64,000 nucleotides of DNA from Phyllostachys edulis (GCA_036346405.1 CM070568.1:1866221-1930220); one strand, 5' to 3'; positions 8,777 to 19,585 are shown, counted from the first letter of the stretch. Translations and numbers: made by a program. Notes: generated by a model from the letters alone, not told the origin.

Positions 8777-10657
8777 GTGGATTTTGTCCAAGAGCAATGC
8801 GATGATGATCCAACATTATTTATGGTCAAGACCTGTGAAATTGCACAGTTGTCTGAATTGCAGACTAAAAGAGTAATGTTACACAAAAAGAAAGTAAAGC
8901 CTGATCTCGATTGCAATAGAGAAGGAAGGGCGTACAAATGGTACCTTGATTCAGGGGCTAGTAATCACATGACAGGAGACAAAAGTGTGTTTGCTGAGTT
9001 GGACGAAAAGATTGTGGGCACAGTAAAGTTTGGGGATGATTCTTTTGTGGATATCTATGGTCAGGGAACGGTTTTATTCCAGTGCAAGACTCAAGAACAC
9101 AAGTTGCTCACTCAAGTGTATTATATACCTCGGCTCAAAAGTAACATTGTAAGTCTTGGACAACTTGAGGAAACTGGCTGCAAGATCATTATTGAAGATG
9201 GAATTATGTCAATTCTTGATCGGGACCGAGTGCTATTAGCGAAGGTGCAACGGTCTCAGAATAGGCTCTACCAACTGAGTTTACAATTGACTGAACCAAT
9301 TTGTCTGTTGACAAAGAATTCAAGCAAAACATGGCTCTGGCATACAAGGTATGGACACCTAAACTTTCGCTCGCTGAATAACTTGTCTAAATCAAATATG
9401 GTTGATGGTCTACCGAGCATTGAGAATATAGAGAAAATCTGTGAAGAGTGTTTAGTTGGAAAACAACACATGAAGGTTTTTCCAAAGACGTCTATGTACA
9501 GAGCAGAAGAACTGCTTGAACTTACACATATTGATCTCTGTGGTCCCATAACGCCAGCAACACCAGCAGGAAATCATTATTTTCTACTAGTAGTAGATGA
9601 CTGTTCGAGATATATGTGGATTCGATTGATCAAATCAAAAGATCAAGCCTTTACTACTTTCAAGAAATTCAAAGTGGGTGCTGAGGTGGAAGCAAACCTG
9701 AAATTAAAGGCAGTACGGTCAGACCGAGGTGGAGAGTTTACATCAAAAGATTTTGAGGACTACTGTGAGAAGCTGGGCATGAGAAGATTTTTTATAGCTC
9801 CATACTCTCCACAACAGAACGGAGTAGTGGAGAGAAGGAATCAGACAATTGTGTCCATGGCTCGAAGTCTACTCAAGACCATGAAAGTACCAGCATGCTT
9901 TTGGGGTGAAGCAATCGTGACATCCGTATATTTGCTAAATCGTTCTCCAACAAAGAGTGTGATTGGAAGAACACCATATGAAGTTTGGCACAAAAGGAAG
10001 CCAAATGTGCATCATTTGCGCACATTCGGGTGTGTAGTTCATGTCAAGACAGCACATCCTCATTTGATGAAACTTGATGATCGTAGCACTAAAATGGTTA
10101 TGATTGGCTATGAGCCAGGGACAAAGGGATATAGATGCTATAATCCAATTACGAATAAACTGCACATCAGCTGGGATGTGGTCTTTGAGGAAAATAAATG
10201 GTGGGATTGGTCAACAGGGGGTGATCAAGACAATTTTGTGATAAACAATGGAGATATTTTCAGTGTGGTTTATGAAAATGAAGCTGACAAGGATCTGGAC
10301 ACAACCTCTGGTGTATATAGATCAAGCGAGGATAATTCAGACTTGCCTAAAACTAACAATATGAATTCTCCACTGACGGATGGTCAAACTGACAACCAAA
10401 ATACTTCATTGTCGAATGAACAAATAATACCGGAGTCCACAATGTCAGACATAGAGGATATTGATTCATTAACAGAAGGTCCAGGTCATATGAGAGATCT
10501 AAAGGAAATCTATGACAACACTGAACCAGTGGAAGTACAATATTCAGGAACATGTCTAATTGCACTTGAAGAGCCTTTAAACCATGTAGAAGTAGCAAAA
10601 GAAAGATGCTGGAGGAATGCAATGCAGGAAGAGATGAAGTCAAATCCAGGAAAATAA
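8777..10657 (+). CDS. Copia pol, protease and integrase part (626 codons open)
   Basis: This continues the gag frame. Protease is marked by WYLDSGASNHMTG (residues about 55-67) with catalytic Asp, followed by YYIPRLKSNIVSLGQL. The GAG-pre-integrase segment contains LWHTRYGHLN and CEECLVGKQ (zinc-binding His/Cys pairs). The integrase core shows THIDLCGP, VDDCSRYMW and RSDRGGEF, then PYSPQQNGVVERRNQT, giving the D,D,E triad. It ends in the hydrophilic linker before reverse transcriptase. The frame breaks at 10657 by an extra base near 10642, followed by a TGA in the next frame, so it is separated from the RT part. Proteolysis and integration are the roles in the intact family. Confidence 0.93.
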   Translation: MDFVQEQCDDDPTLFMVKTCEIAQLSELQTKRVMLHKKKVKPDLDCNREGRAYKWYLDSGASNHMTGDKSVFAELDEKIVGTVKFGDDSFVDIYGQGTVLFQCKTQEHKLLTQVYYIPRLKSNIVSLGQLEETGCKIIIEDGIMSILDRDRVLLAKVQRSQNRLYQLSLQLTEPICLLTKNSSKTWLWHTRYGHLNFRSLNNLSKSNMVDGLPSIENIEKICEECLVGKQHMKVFPKTSMYRAEELLELTHIDLCGPITPATPAGNHYFLLVVDDCSRYMWIRLIKSKDQAFTTFKKFKVGAEVEANLKLKAVRSDRGGEFTSKDFEDYCEKLGMRRFFIAPYSPQQNGVVERRNQTIVSMARSLLKTMKVPACFWGEAIVTSVYLLNRSPTKSVIGRTPYEVWHKRKPNVHHLRTFGCVVHVKTAHPHLMKLDDRSTKMVMIGYEPGTKGYRCYNPITNKLHISWDVVFEENKWWDWSTGGDQDNFVINNGDIFSVVYENEADKDLDTTSGVYRSSEDNSDLPKTNNMNSPLTDGQTDNQNTSLSNEQIIPESTMSDIEDIDSLTEGPGHMRDLKEIYDNTEPVEVQYSGTCLIALEEPLNHVEVAKERCWRNAMQEEMKSNPGK

Positions 10658-10703
10658 AACTTGAAAAATTGTACATCTACCTGCAGGTCGAAAGCCAATT
10701 GGT

Positions 10704-12116
10704 TTGAAATGGATTTTCAAAGTAAAGAAGGATAGCAAAGGGAACATCATCAAACATAAAGCCAGGTTGGTTGCAAAAGGGTATGCTCAGCGGCAAGGAA
10801 TTGATTTTGAGGAAGTATTTGCACCAGTGGCTAGACTTGAGACCATAAGATTACTTATTGCAATTGCTGCTCATAGTGGATGGGTAGTTCATCACATGGA
10901 TGTTAAATCTGCCTTTTTGAATGGAGAGATTACTAAGGAAATATATGTTGAACAACCTCCTGGATACATTAACAAAGGGAAAGAGCAGATGGTGATGAAA
11001 CTTGACAAAGCATTGTATGGTCTTCGTCAAGCACCACGAGCTTGGAATTTTAAGCTAGATCGATCACTTGTGTCACTCGGTTTTGAGAAGAGTCAAATTG
11101 AACATGTTGTTTACACAAGGGCAACAGGTGACTCATTTCTTATGGTTGGTGTATATGTTGATGATTTAATCATCACAGGTTCAAACATAAAAGTCATATG
11201 TGAATTCAAAAGTCAAATGGGAAGTATGTTCAGTATGACAGATTTGGGACTTTTGAGCTTCTATTTGGGAATTGAGGTAGACCAAACAGCTAGAACAATC
11301 ACATTGTGTCAAGCCGGTTATGCTACCAAATTGCTAGCATTAGCTGGTTTGTCAGACTGTAATTCATGTCAAACTCCAATGGAAAACCGATTGAAGCTGA
11401 GTAAGCAGAGTGGCGGTACTCCTGTAAATGCAATTGAATATCGAAGTATTGTAGGAAGCTTGCGGTATCTAGTAAATACACGACCGGATATTGCTTTTTC
11501 GGTCAGTATTGTGAGTCGATATATGGAGAATCCAACAACTGAACACATGGGAGCCGTGAAACATATCTTGAGATATGTAAAAGGAACGAAAAGTTATGGT
11601 TGTTGTTATGACAGATGCATTGGAGAAGAGGTGAAGCTTGTGGGTTACTGTGATAGTGATCTAGCTGGTGATGTGGATGATAGGAAAAGTACCACTGGTA
11701 TAGCATATTTTCTTAGGAGGAGTATGATCACTTGGGCATCACAAAAACAGAAGATAGTTGCTTTATCTTCATGTGAAGCTGAGTACGTTGCAGCTACTTC
11801 AGCTGCTTGTCAGGGTATGTGGTTGACTAGGTTGATTGGAGATCTCAAGAAACAGAAATTGGAGAAAGTATGTTTGAAAGTTGACAACAAATCGGCTATT
11901 GCGCTTAGTAAGAATCCTATTTATCATGATCGGAGTAAACATATCGATACGAGGTATCACTTTCTCCGTGAATGTGTCGAAACTGGCAAGTTTGATGTGG
12001 AACATATCTGCTCTGAAGATCAGCTTGCAGACATTTTAACAAAAGCAATTGGTCAGTTGAAATTTGTTGAAATGAGGCAGAAGTTGGGCATCAAAGATGT
12101 GAAGTTAGAAATATAA
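10704..12116 (+). CDS. Copia pol, reverse transcriptase and RNase H part (470 codons open)
   Basis: The RT begins KWIFKVKKDSKGNIIKHKAR, then GIDFEEVFAPVARLETIR, HHMDVKSAFLNGEI, ALYGLRQAPRAWN and the catalytic VYVDDLIITG. RNase H follows with YCDSDLAGDVDDRKSTTG, LSSCEAEYVAA and DNKSAIALSKNP, and the HIDTRYHFLREC tail typical of copia. No internal stop is present. It was once joined to the protease/integrase frame upstream; a frameshift near 10642 and a TGA near 10662 now separate them. It ends 14 bases before the 3' LTR, with the purine-rich AAGATTAAGGGTGATT between. Confidence 0.94.
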   Translation: MKWIFKVKKDSKGNIIKHKARLVAKGYAQRQGIDFEEVFAPVARLETIRLLIAIAAHSGWVVHHMDVKSAFLNGEITKEIYVEQPPGYINKGKEQMVMKLDKALYGLRQAPRAWNFKLDRSLVSLGFEKSQIEHVVYTRATGDSFLMVGVYVDDLIITGSNIKVICEFKSQMGSMFSMTDLGLLSFYLGIEVDQTARTITLCQAGYATKLLALAGLSDCNSCQTPMENRLKLSKQSGGTPVNAIEYRSIVGSLRYLVNTRPDIAFSVSIVSRYMENPTTEHMGAVKHILRYVKGTKSYGCCYDRCIGEEVKLVGYCDSDLAGDVDDRKSTTGIAYFLRRSMITWASQKQKIVALSSCEAEYVAATSAACQGMWLTRLIGDLKKQKLEKVCLKVDNKSAIALSKNPIYHDRSKHIDTRYHFLRECVETGKFDVEHICSEDQLADILTKAIGQLKFVEMRQKLGIKDVKLEI

Positions 12117-12130
12117 GATTAAGGGTGATT

Positions 12131-12520
12131 TGTTAGTTCTAATCTTGTATTCAAACTAGTTTTCCTTTTTAGTTTGTAATGATTTCCTTTTGTAATCGGT
12201 TTAGCCGAAGCAATGTTAGTTTCAGATTCTGTAGCTTTTCATTTTCAGAGTCGGAAAAACAGCAGAGTTCGACTTGGCTTCGGTTCAAAAGGAAACCGAA
12301 TCGAAGTTAAAGTATAACCTGTTAGAAAATCTATAAAAAGGAGAAAAATAGAAAAGTCGTATCATCAGATACAGCGCAAATTGAATTCACAAAGTTTTTC
12401 GTTCGTTTCGTATCTGGTGCTTGGTGTTCTTGCCTGCTCTGTTGTCTGAAAGTTCAGAACAACATTGACGAATTGATTTTCTTCTCGTCTTGATTGTGAT
12501 TGTCGGCTTTTGTTCCAACA
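12131..12520 (+). repeat. 3' LTR of the copia element
   Basis: Matches 7432-7820 along its full length, with the same TG/CA ends; followed by the target duplication CTAGT at 12521-12525. Confidence 0.93.
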
Positions 12521-12709
12521 CTAGTGATATACCTCAGAGGTAATTATAGAGATAATTGTATCACGTCTATGTTTATGAGTTATAGAATAAATATTATTAT
12601 GTTCTTTGAATGAACTATCAGTGATAAAGATTAACAAGTATGCGATTTGTTGGTGAAACTCTTTAACTTATATGATGTCGTTCTAAATGTATCCCTGGTC
12701 GGATGTCAC

Positions 12710-12872
12710 TGGTCGGAACACTAGTGACTTATCGACTAGCACATGTATTGATTTATGACCATGTTTCACTGGTCATGGATACAGGGATATGAATCAATAA
12801 TGTGAATACATGTTAGAGAACATAGTGTTGGATTGAGAAACTATTGAGATTGTTATGATTATATGTGTCATC
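12710..12872 (+). repeat. 163-bp direct repeat, left copy
   Basis: Runs from TGGTCGGAACACTAG to ATGTGTCATC, nearly identical to 15789-15951. It is part of the RIRE1-like LTR and flanks the CACTA fragment. The inverted copy near 39780-39945 has this sequence only once. Confidence 0.9.
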
Positions 12873-13111
12873 GGGTCGAAGGCATCGTCGGCGTCTAGTT
12901 CTTGCATGTCGATCGCCGACTCCGCGACGTCCACGACTGCGGTCACGGTGGCGGCTGTGGGGAGGGGACGCAAGCACGACCACCCCCCTTCCTTCCCCCC
13001 TCCTCGAGCCCCTCCCCATCCCATCTTGTCACCAACCTTCCCGATCCATCCCCCAATCTCCAGTTCTCCACCCCCGTGATCCGCAAGCGACGCAAGCACC
13101 GGGAGGCTAAG
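12873..13111 (+). pseudogene. GC-rich exon-like fragment with splice donor
   Basis: This GC-rich block sits in AT-rich surroundings and ends at GGCTAAG|GTAACTGCG, a good plant donor. Three frames are partly open, with Pro/Ser- and Arg-rich peptides. It looks like the 5' end (leader or first exon) of a host gene captured by the CACTA element. The protein is not recognised. Confidence 0.35.
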
Positions 13112-15065
13112 GTAACTGCGAATCTACACCCTATGCTGGTTCTAATTACATGAATTCGATTTCTAGGGTTTCCACTTTTCCTCTATTCTTGTTTAACTGG
13201 ATTGACCATTTATTTGCTGAACTTGGGCGCAGATGGGAATACACCCTGTAGGTTAGAAGAAGGATGGGGTTTATAAGGTCTACAAGAAGCGTGGGTGAGA
13301 CGGATTTGGGCAGATCTTGCTCTTTGTAGATATGAGTTTTGGTTTTTTGTTATTGCTTTGGGAATATTGGTGTCTGTTGCTGTGAAACACCAAGCTACTC
13401 AATGAGCTTTCGATCAAAGAAACCCATTGATTTGTGCTTAAGATCGAATCTGGTGTTGCAGGACAAGCTTTAGGAATTGATTCCTGCCTGGCATACGTAC
13501 AAGGCATCGGACTACAGCAGGGCAATTGATTCCTACCTTCTGTTGGCATGTAGGGCATCAGGTATGCTGGTTCAATAATTACAAATTTGTTCCTGGACCT
13601 TTTGTGTTCATCTCAACAATTACAGGTGTTGTTATCATGCTTCACGGTGGATATCTTCACATTTAGTATGTAAATTTTAAGACGATATCCATTTTGTTAA
13701 AACTTAAACAAAATGTTCAATTATAATTTTGATGTTTTGGTCTCTATAGATGGCCTTCCCTTTGGATTTTGTGTGTGTTGCATGTGGTCCAACTGTTATT
13801 TGTCAAATTTACCCAATTCTTCTAATTGATGTAGTCTAATGGAATCTGGATTAATAGATGATTAGAAGGTGCCTTTGTCAGTTCAATTTAAATTATTGCC
13901 ACGAGCTACTTGATGTATGCCTGAGATTCCAACTTTTCATCATAAGGAAACATGTTGGAAGCTAATTAGTTGAGGAATTTACGCTTTTACATGCTGTTAC
14001 ATTAGCGTTATCGGTGCTTGAAGCATATGAGGTTGATCTTAGTCTTGAGCTTTGAGCAAAACACATTGAAACTGCTAGTGAAGAGGTTGCATCCAAAATT
14101 AGAACAATTGCTCGATGGAGGAAAGTTTGGTTGTAAGTACTTCCATACTTTTGTTTTCTTTCAATATGTATGTCTAGTTCTTATTATGGTTTGTTTTGTC
14201 AAGAAAAGGATTTGCGATATATCTGTGAGAGTTGAGAGTTTATGTTAGGAGGCACATCATATAATTCTAACATAGTTTTTGAGCTTTGGGTGTGAAAGAA
14301 GTAACAGTTACTAGTTGCACAATTTTGCTGCCCAAGTCTCTATTTTTTTTTAAAAAAATTGTGAGCATAAAAATGTGGATGCTCTTACTAAGACTTAACA
14401 ATATTTGTGATCGCTACCAAATACAAGCCCATTGAACTAATTGTTTTGCTAGTATACAACCAGTCCCTTTAATTACTTACTAGCTCCTCCCCAGAACCCT
14501 CATAAGCTCCCTATCAAGATTAATCTTTCCTACCAAGTAATGCTCAAGTTATTAGTTATGTTCTTGTACATTTGTCGTCTTGCTCTGGGAAGGTGTGCCC
14601 AGCTGCCTGTTCTCCATGATATATGTTGACAGATGGGGCTTTGACGTTGCTTTGGTAAATTAATTTGATCTGAAGGTAGCAAAAATTATGTATTGGTAGA
14701 CAATACTTTGTTACAGTACTAATGCAAGTTTTTCCAGTTACTAAGACACTCTAGTTACTAAAGACACAAGGGGTTGAAACTTGAAAGAAATATGTATTCA
14801 GAGATTTAGTAGAGCTGGGAGAATAAAGAGTGCATGGGTGGGCTTTGTCTTCTCTCCATATTTTTTCATGATATGTGCAGGGAACTCTTTACCAGATTTT
14901 CATATCTTATTTCAATTTCCTCATGACTATGAAATGCAATTTATTATGACTTATTAAATCATGAGCATATCTCTTAATTAACTAATTGAACTATATATGC
15001 TAATGTGCAACTTTGTTGACAAAATCTCCAGTACATCAACTTATCAAGTAATTTTTTGAGTGCAG
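13112..15065 (+). other. AT-rich, intron-like interior of the CACTA fragment
   Basis: Mostly T-rich DNA with scattered stops. Around 14020-14137 a block before a GTAAG donor contains an interrupted frame with the readable peptide IETASEEVASKIRTIARW, possibly another small exon. I cannot name the gene. Otherwise nothing is seen. Confidence 0.3.
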
Positions 15066-15206
15066 ATTCAATACTTCCACCCAGTGGATGCTAATGCAGT
15101 GGATCGCTATCAGCAGTTTGATGCCCTCATGCACTATTTATCCTTAGGAGAACAGAGAACTTCTCTTGTGCAGATTGACCGTCCAACCTCAGGCTATGTA
15201 GGATGA
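15066..15206 (+). pseudogene. Exon-like fragment, 46 codons and a stop
   Basis: After a pyrimidine-rich stretch and TGCAG acceptor the frame reads FHPVDANAVDRYQQFDALMH and on to QIDRPTSGYVG, then TGA. The composition and the acceptor look like a genuine last exon, but I do not recognise the protein. It lies in the CACTA fragment with the exon-like blocks at 12873-13111 and about 14020-14137, and could belong to the same captured gene. Confidence 0.4.
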
Positions 15207-15788
15207 TGCTATGTATGACATGTTCAATACAAGGTGGAGAATGGTGACATAGGCAGATGATCTTCATTATGTTTAGATTTCATTCTGTTAGGAAATGATG
15301 TTCAAGTAAAATATTTATATCATGTCTTATGTGGATGGTTCTTTGTGTAATGAAACAATTTGTTTTTAATATATGAGTTTTTTTAACAATGCTACGACCG
15401 ATAATGATTTTTTTTTACTTTGACTTCTACACACTTATAATTGTTGCAGCAACCTAGTTATATCTGTTGCCAAAATAGCAAAAGTCATTGTATGGCAAGT
15501 ACCAACGCTTCTATGCGTTGTGACAATATAATTATATCGATTGTCAAAATAGTAAAAGTCATCCATGCATGGTAAGTACCAACGTATACAAGTGTAGTTA
15601 CAACCTGACTATATCCGTTGCTACTTCGCAACGCCTTTTCATATCTATTACCAACGCTTGCTTATCTGTTGTAATAGACTCTCGCAACGACCTCAATGGC
15701 AACGCATAATAAATGCGTTGGTATAGACTGTACCAACACTTATTTGGATTTTTACCAACGTTGTTAAAGGGGTGTTTATCTTGTAGTG

Positions 15789-15951
15789 TGGTTGGAACAC
15801 TAGTGACTTATCGACCAGCATATGTATTGATTGATGACCATGTTTCACTGGTCATGGATATAGGGATATGAATCAATAATGTGAATACATGTTAGAGAAC
15901 ATAGTGTTGGATTGAGAAACTATTGAGATCGTTATGATTTTATGTGTCATC
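15789..15951 (+). repeat. 163-bp direct repeat, right copy
   Basis: Second copy of 12710-12872, directly abutting the CACTA terminus at 15788 with TGG as its first three bases. From here the RIRE1-like LTR continues to 16379. Confidence 0.9.
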
Positions 15952-16379
15952 AGTTGGTCTCAATCAATGATGATGTATAATCCTTAGACCTGATATCAGC
16001 ATGGTTTCCTACATGTGTAATAGTACACTTTGGGGTTGCCAAACGCTACTCCGTAACTGGGTAGTTATAAAAGTAGCTTTCAGATATGCTCTGAAACATG
16101 TGGAGGAATATGATTGGTCGGATATGGGATTTGCCCCTCATAACATAACAGGAGAGATATCTTTGGGTCCCTCGATGTGGTCGGATAAAGAAAGTGCATG
16201 ACCATACTACTAGTGGTCAAAGAGTCGACCATGTGAAGTTATCCAACACTTGATCGAGAAAGTATTGAACAGTCCATGAATGACATATTATCTTACCTAA
16301 AGTTCAACTAGATATCATGATGCAAAAAGAGAATACACGAGCAGGTCATTCGGTTCGATCATATACGGACTAGTCGTAT

Positions 16380-17637
16380 CACTACTAAAAAAGGCTAGTA
16401 CTGGACGTCTCATCACAGATGGTTGACCAAAACCGTCTGTATTAAATACACTCACACACGGTTTTGGTTTACGACTGTCTGTGTTACTGGCTGCGCTAAA
16501 AACCACCAGTGAAGAAGTAATATCACAGACGGTTCGTGTTGAAAACCGTCCGTGAAGTATCACAGTTGGTTTTGAACAAGAACCATCTGTGATATTAATA
16601 TTACAGACGGTTCTTGTTCAAAACTGTCTGTGATACTTCACGAACGGTTTTCAATACGAATCGTCTGTGACTTCCCGTCCTCATCACAGACAGTTTGTAT
16701 TAAAAACCATCTGTGATAAGTATCTCTGTGATTTTACCATGGCTTGAAATGCCTAACCCTCTGATTTAACCATGGCTTGAAATCACTAACTCTATGTTTT
16801 ACCATGGCTTAAAATCACTAACTCTCTGATTTTACTATGACTTGAAATCACCAACACTTTGATTTTACCATGCCTTGAAATCACTAATTAACTCTATGAT
16901 TTTACCATGCCATGAAATCACTAATTAACTCTCTGATTTTACCATGGCTTGAAATCACTAATTTATGACTTGAAATCACTAACTCTATGATTTTACTATG
17001 ACTTGAAATCACAAATTAACTCTCTGATTTTACCATGACTTGATATCACTAACTCTCTAATGCCGAAGCGCCGCTGGAGGTTTTTGGTCGTCTCTCCTTT
17101 TCCTTGCCGATGAGCTTGAGTCGAATTCAGACGACAGGCAAGAACAGTTTGTGATATGCTGGTGAGGTACATAGAGGAGCTCACAAGACCAATCCGAGAA
17201 GCTGATGAGTTCTTCAGGAGCTTGGAGGCACAAATGGTTTCTAGCTAGTTTAACTTTATAATTTTATTTTTTTCCCATTCGGAGGGGACATTGTGAAACC
17301 TTTTGGTTTCTCTTTTGCTAGATAGGTCTCTCCTACAATGTGTTTGCCATCATAATTTTAATTGGATTTTAGTTGTCTTGATAGAGGTTGCATATGAAAA
17401 CTATTGTCCAGCAATTGATTGGTTTGGCTCAAAATTTGATATATTTTTTTTGCAATAGAAAAAAACTATCACAGACAGTTCTTGTTCAGAACTGTCTGTG
17501 ATAGCTTTTTTCACAGACGGTTCAAAAACCGTCTGTGATGATCTCATGTCATTACTGACCCATAAACTCAGACGACTCATGAAACCATCTGTGATGACGG
17601 TTTTGAACCGTCTGTGAAGCCCTTTTCTGTAGTAGTG
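16380..17637. mobile_element. Short non-autonomous CACTA element
   Basis: Starts CACTACTAAAAAAGGC and ends, on the minus strand, CACTACTACAGAAAAGGGC. Both ends are packed with the subterminal repeat ACAGACGGTT and its complement (16408-16700 and 17465-17620), often as facing pairs. The flanking triplets are TAT and GCC, so no target duplication survives. It matches the element at 36966-39338 in inverted orientation and joins the same base of the RIRE1-like LTR. It is too short for a transposase. Confidence 0.85.
16735..17060. repeat. Tandem array inside the CACTA element, about 30-35 bp units
   Basis: About ten imperfect units of the type CTCTGATTTTACCATGG-CTTGAAATCACTAA. The same array occurs in the right CACTA element near 38740-39035. 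Confidence 0.8.
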
Positions 17638-17667
17638 GCCACAGCTACCCACAAATGCTCCCAATTT

Positions 17668-18551
17668 GATGAGGAGGATGGAGGCGGAGGTGAAATGCTT
17701 CTCAGACTAGATTGAGCACGAGCCTAAGGAGAAGTGGTCGCTGCTACATGACAGGGGTGGTGTTCGATATGGTATCATGACAACCGATCTCGACGAGGTG
17801 TACAACTGGGTCATGTGCGGCGCAAGGTGTCTCCCTTTGGTTGGTATTACGGAGGCAATTCTTCGCAGTACGACGAACTATTTTGTTGACAGAAGCAACA
17901 ACACATCGCTCGCCATGGCAAATGACAGAGTACTCTACTCTGCCATGGTCACCATACTCTGCCATGGTCACCAAGTACATAGAGAAGAAGAGCAAGAAGG
18001 GTGAGATGCATCGAGCATTCAAGATGGGCATAAGGAAACTTCGCTTCGAGATAATGTGCAGGGATAAAGGACGCCGTAGGACGAACCGTGAGAGGGTCAC
18101 CCACGAGTGCACGCTACGCCGCGGTAGTTGCATATGCACTTGCAACAAGCTCCTTCTTCTGCATGGGCTCTACTCCCATGTCATGGCCACATGTTCAACG
18201 GTGGCGCAGCCTCTCGGCTAGTACCTGTCTGACTATTTCACCAAGGAGACAGTGATGCAAACCTGGAGTGAAGAGATGTATGGTTACGCCGTGGTTGGCC
18301 ATTTCACTGGCCATCCGACCTGGGAGCAACTAATTTGGGCTGCGGATATTGATAGGCTCAAGGGAAAGGTTGGCCGGCGACAAGTACGGCGCATCAGGAA
18401 TGACATGGACGAAGCAGAAGCCGGACGTCGTACGAAGAATTGCTCTATTTGTAGAGAGTCTGGGCACACCATCAAAAAATGCCCCATGAGAAATCTTCAG
18501 GACGAAGGAGACATCGGCACTTTGGACGCCGCGGGGACCTCATCCAGTTGA
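17668..18551 (+). pseudogene. MULE (Mutator-like) transposase, C-terminal half, broken
   Basis: Peptides in order: HDRGGVRYGIMTTDLDEVYN, LPLVGITEAILRST, KLRFEIMCRDKGRRRTNRER, a SWIM-type zinc-finger region (CTCNKLLLLHGLYSHVMATC), YFTKETVMQTWSEEMYGY, then RRIRNDMDEAEAGRRTKNC and a final knuckle CSICRESGHTIKKC. This is the C-terminal part of MULE transposases, which cut and join Mutator termini. The catalytic DDE region is absent. Defects are a TAG near 17705, a duplicated TACTCTGCCATGGTCACC near 17933-17970 that shifts the frame, a Tyr where the SWIM finger has Cys, and a TAG at 18219. The CACTA element at 16380-17637 directly abuts the truncation. Confidence 0.85.
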
Positions 18552-19552
18552 CCAACTCCAGGCAGTCCACATTGGGGACGTTGACGACACGGCCATGGGA
18601 AAGCACAGACAGTTGTAATATATTATTGTGAATGTTCTGAATTATCATTTTGATTTGAAAAAAAAAACTAAGTGTTATGATGTTTTGCTGAATGTTATGT
18701 AATATCAGTGTGATTTGCCGTAGTTTTTATATAAACTAAGTGTTATGACGTTTTGCATAATATTATGTAATATTAGTGTGATTTGCTGTAGTTTTGATAA
18801 TAATGGCAAATTCATATTTGTTTCCTTACATAATATGCAGTGCATGTACATGAGCAAGTAATGGCAAGAGGTCATTTCTCTAAAGTTCTCCATCGTGTAT
18901 GAATTCCCAAGCGCATCGCAATATCACTTACCTTCCTACATACGAACCATTGATAACTCAATCGTCCTCGCAAAAATCTTCAGAAATTCACCGCACTAGA
19001 ACAACATACGACGGTCACAAAATGTTATTGCAAGTCTAACAGATTTTGTACTGTTGAAAATCTACGAAAATCACATACAGATCAACCAGTTTAGGGTTTT
19101 AGTTCCTTGTCACTAGTTGAACTAGCGACAGGGAGCCATTTCTGTAATTTTTTGGGGTGGCTATTTATTTTTGCAATTATCTTTTAAAATAATATTATTT
19201 TTTTAAAATCATTTATTTGGTATGTCCAAATTGTAGCGGTGTATATTTGTCAGGACAATGTTTTGATACTAACAGTAGAACTAAAAGAAGGCACCCGTAA
19301 GTCACGAATATTACCTTTTAACAGGAACTTAGAAGTTGTGCCCTATTTTAACAGGTAGAAATATAATTCATGGGCGTAATTCACCAACGTCTTGTTGCCT
19401 TTGGAGTTCGAACATTCTAAGTGGAGAACATATCTTTCAGATATTGTACATCTTCATGTAACTAATCTTTGATGTCTGTAACATTTGCATAAAACAATTC
19501 TCTCCTTCGACTGAACCAGTCTCTGTCAGTGCAGCTAGCTGGTGGGCCAAAT
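18552..19552. other. AT-rich DNA after the MULE fragment; no gene
   Basis: Contains a diverged pair of about 65-bp repeats (AAACTAAGTGTTATGA, TTTTGCT/TTTTGCAT) at 18660-18790, and near 19125-19200 a GGAGCCATTTCTGTAATTTT-type sequence resembling MULE termini. No frame is credible. It ends at the boundary of the right inverted arm. Confidence 0.35.
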
Positions 19553-19585
19553 AACTTTTATATCGAAAATCACAACACCGCTTAA

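Larger units (their letters stand above)
7432..12520 (+). mobile_element. Ty1/copia LTR retrotransposon, near complete, 5.1 kb
   Basis: LTRs of 389 and 390 bp bound the element, with TG...CA ends and a perfect 5-bp target duplication CTAGT (7427-7431 and 12521-12525). A primer-binding site for initiator Met-tRNA lies two bases after the 5' LTR. Gag and pol are in copia order: gag, protease, integrase, reverse transcriptase, RNase H. By hand count the LTRs differ at about 11 sites plus one single-base indel. It is inserted in the RIRE1-like LTR, and the inverted copy at 40100-40140 is its empty site. Confidence 0.95.
12873..15788. mobile_element. Truncated CACTA element carrying gene-like fragments
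   Basis: The right end reads, on the minus strand, CACTACAAGATAAACACC, a CACTA-type terminus. It is preceded by subterminal repeats with CAACGC/GCGTTG cores through about 15480-15780. The left end has no CACTA terminus and joins LTR sequence at 12872. Inside are a GC-rich exon-like block with a donor, a long AT-rich stretch, and a short terminal exon-like frame at 15066. No transposase is visible. It is flanked by a 163-bp direct repeat instead of a 3-bp target duplication. Confidence 0.7.
7425..16379 (+). mobile_element. RIRE1/BARE-1-like LTR remnant, split by later insertions
   Basis: The LTR starts TGCTAG at 7425 (TGTTGG in the inverted copy at 40129). It is interrupted by a copia element at 7432-12520, resumes at 12526, is interrupted again at 12873-15788, and ends abruptly against a CACTA element at 16380. 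It resembles the complete solo LTR at 29671-31246 (shared ATCCCTGGTC, GAACATAGTGTTGGAT-like and AACATAACAGGAGAGAT motifs). The 3' part of the LTR is missing at exactly the same base in the inverted copy, so the CACTA junction predates the duplication. Confidence 0.7.

Noticed and set aside
18252..18551. Separate small zinc-knuckle gene
   Set aside because: It continues the MULE transposase frame after a stop at 18219 and matches the known MULE C terminus.
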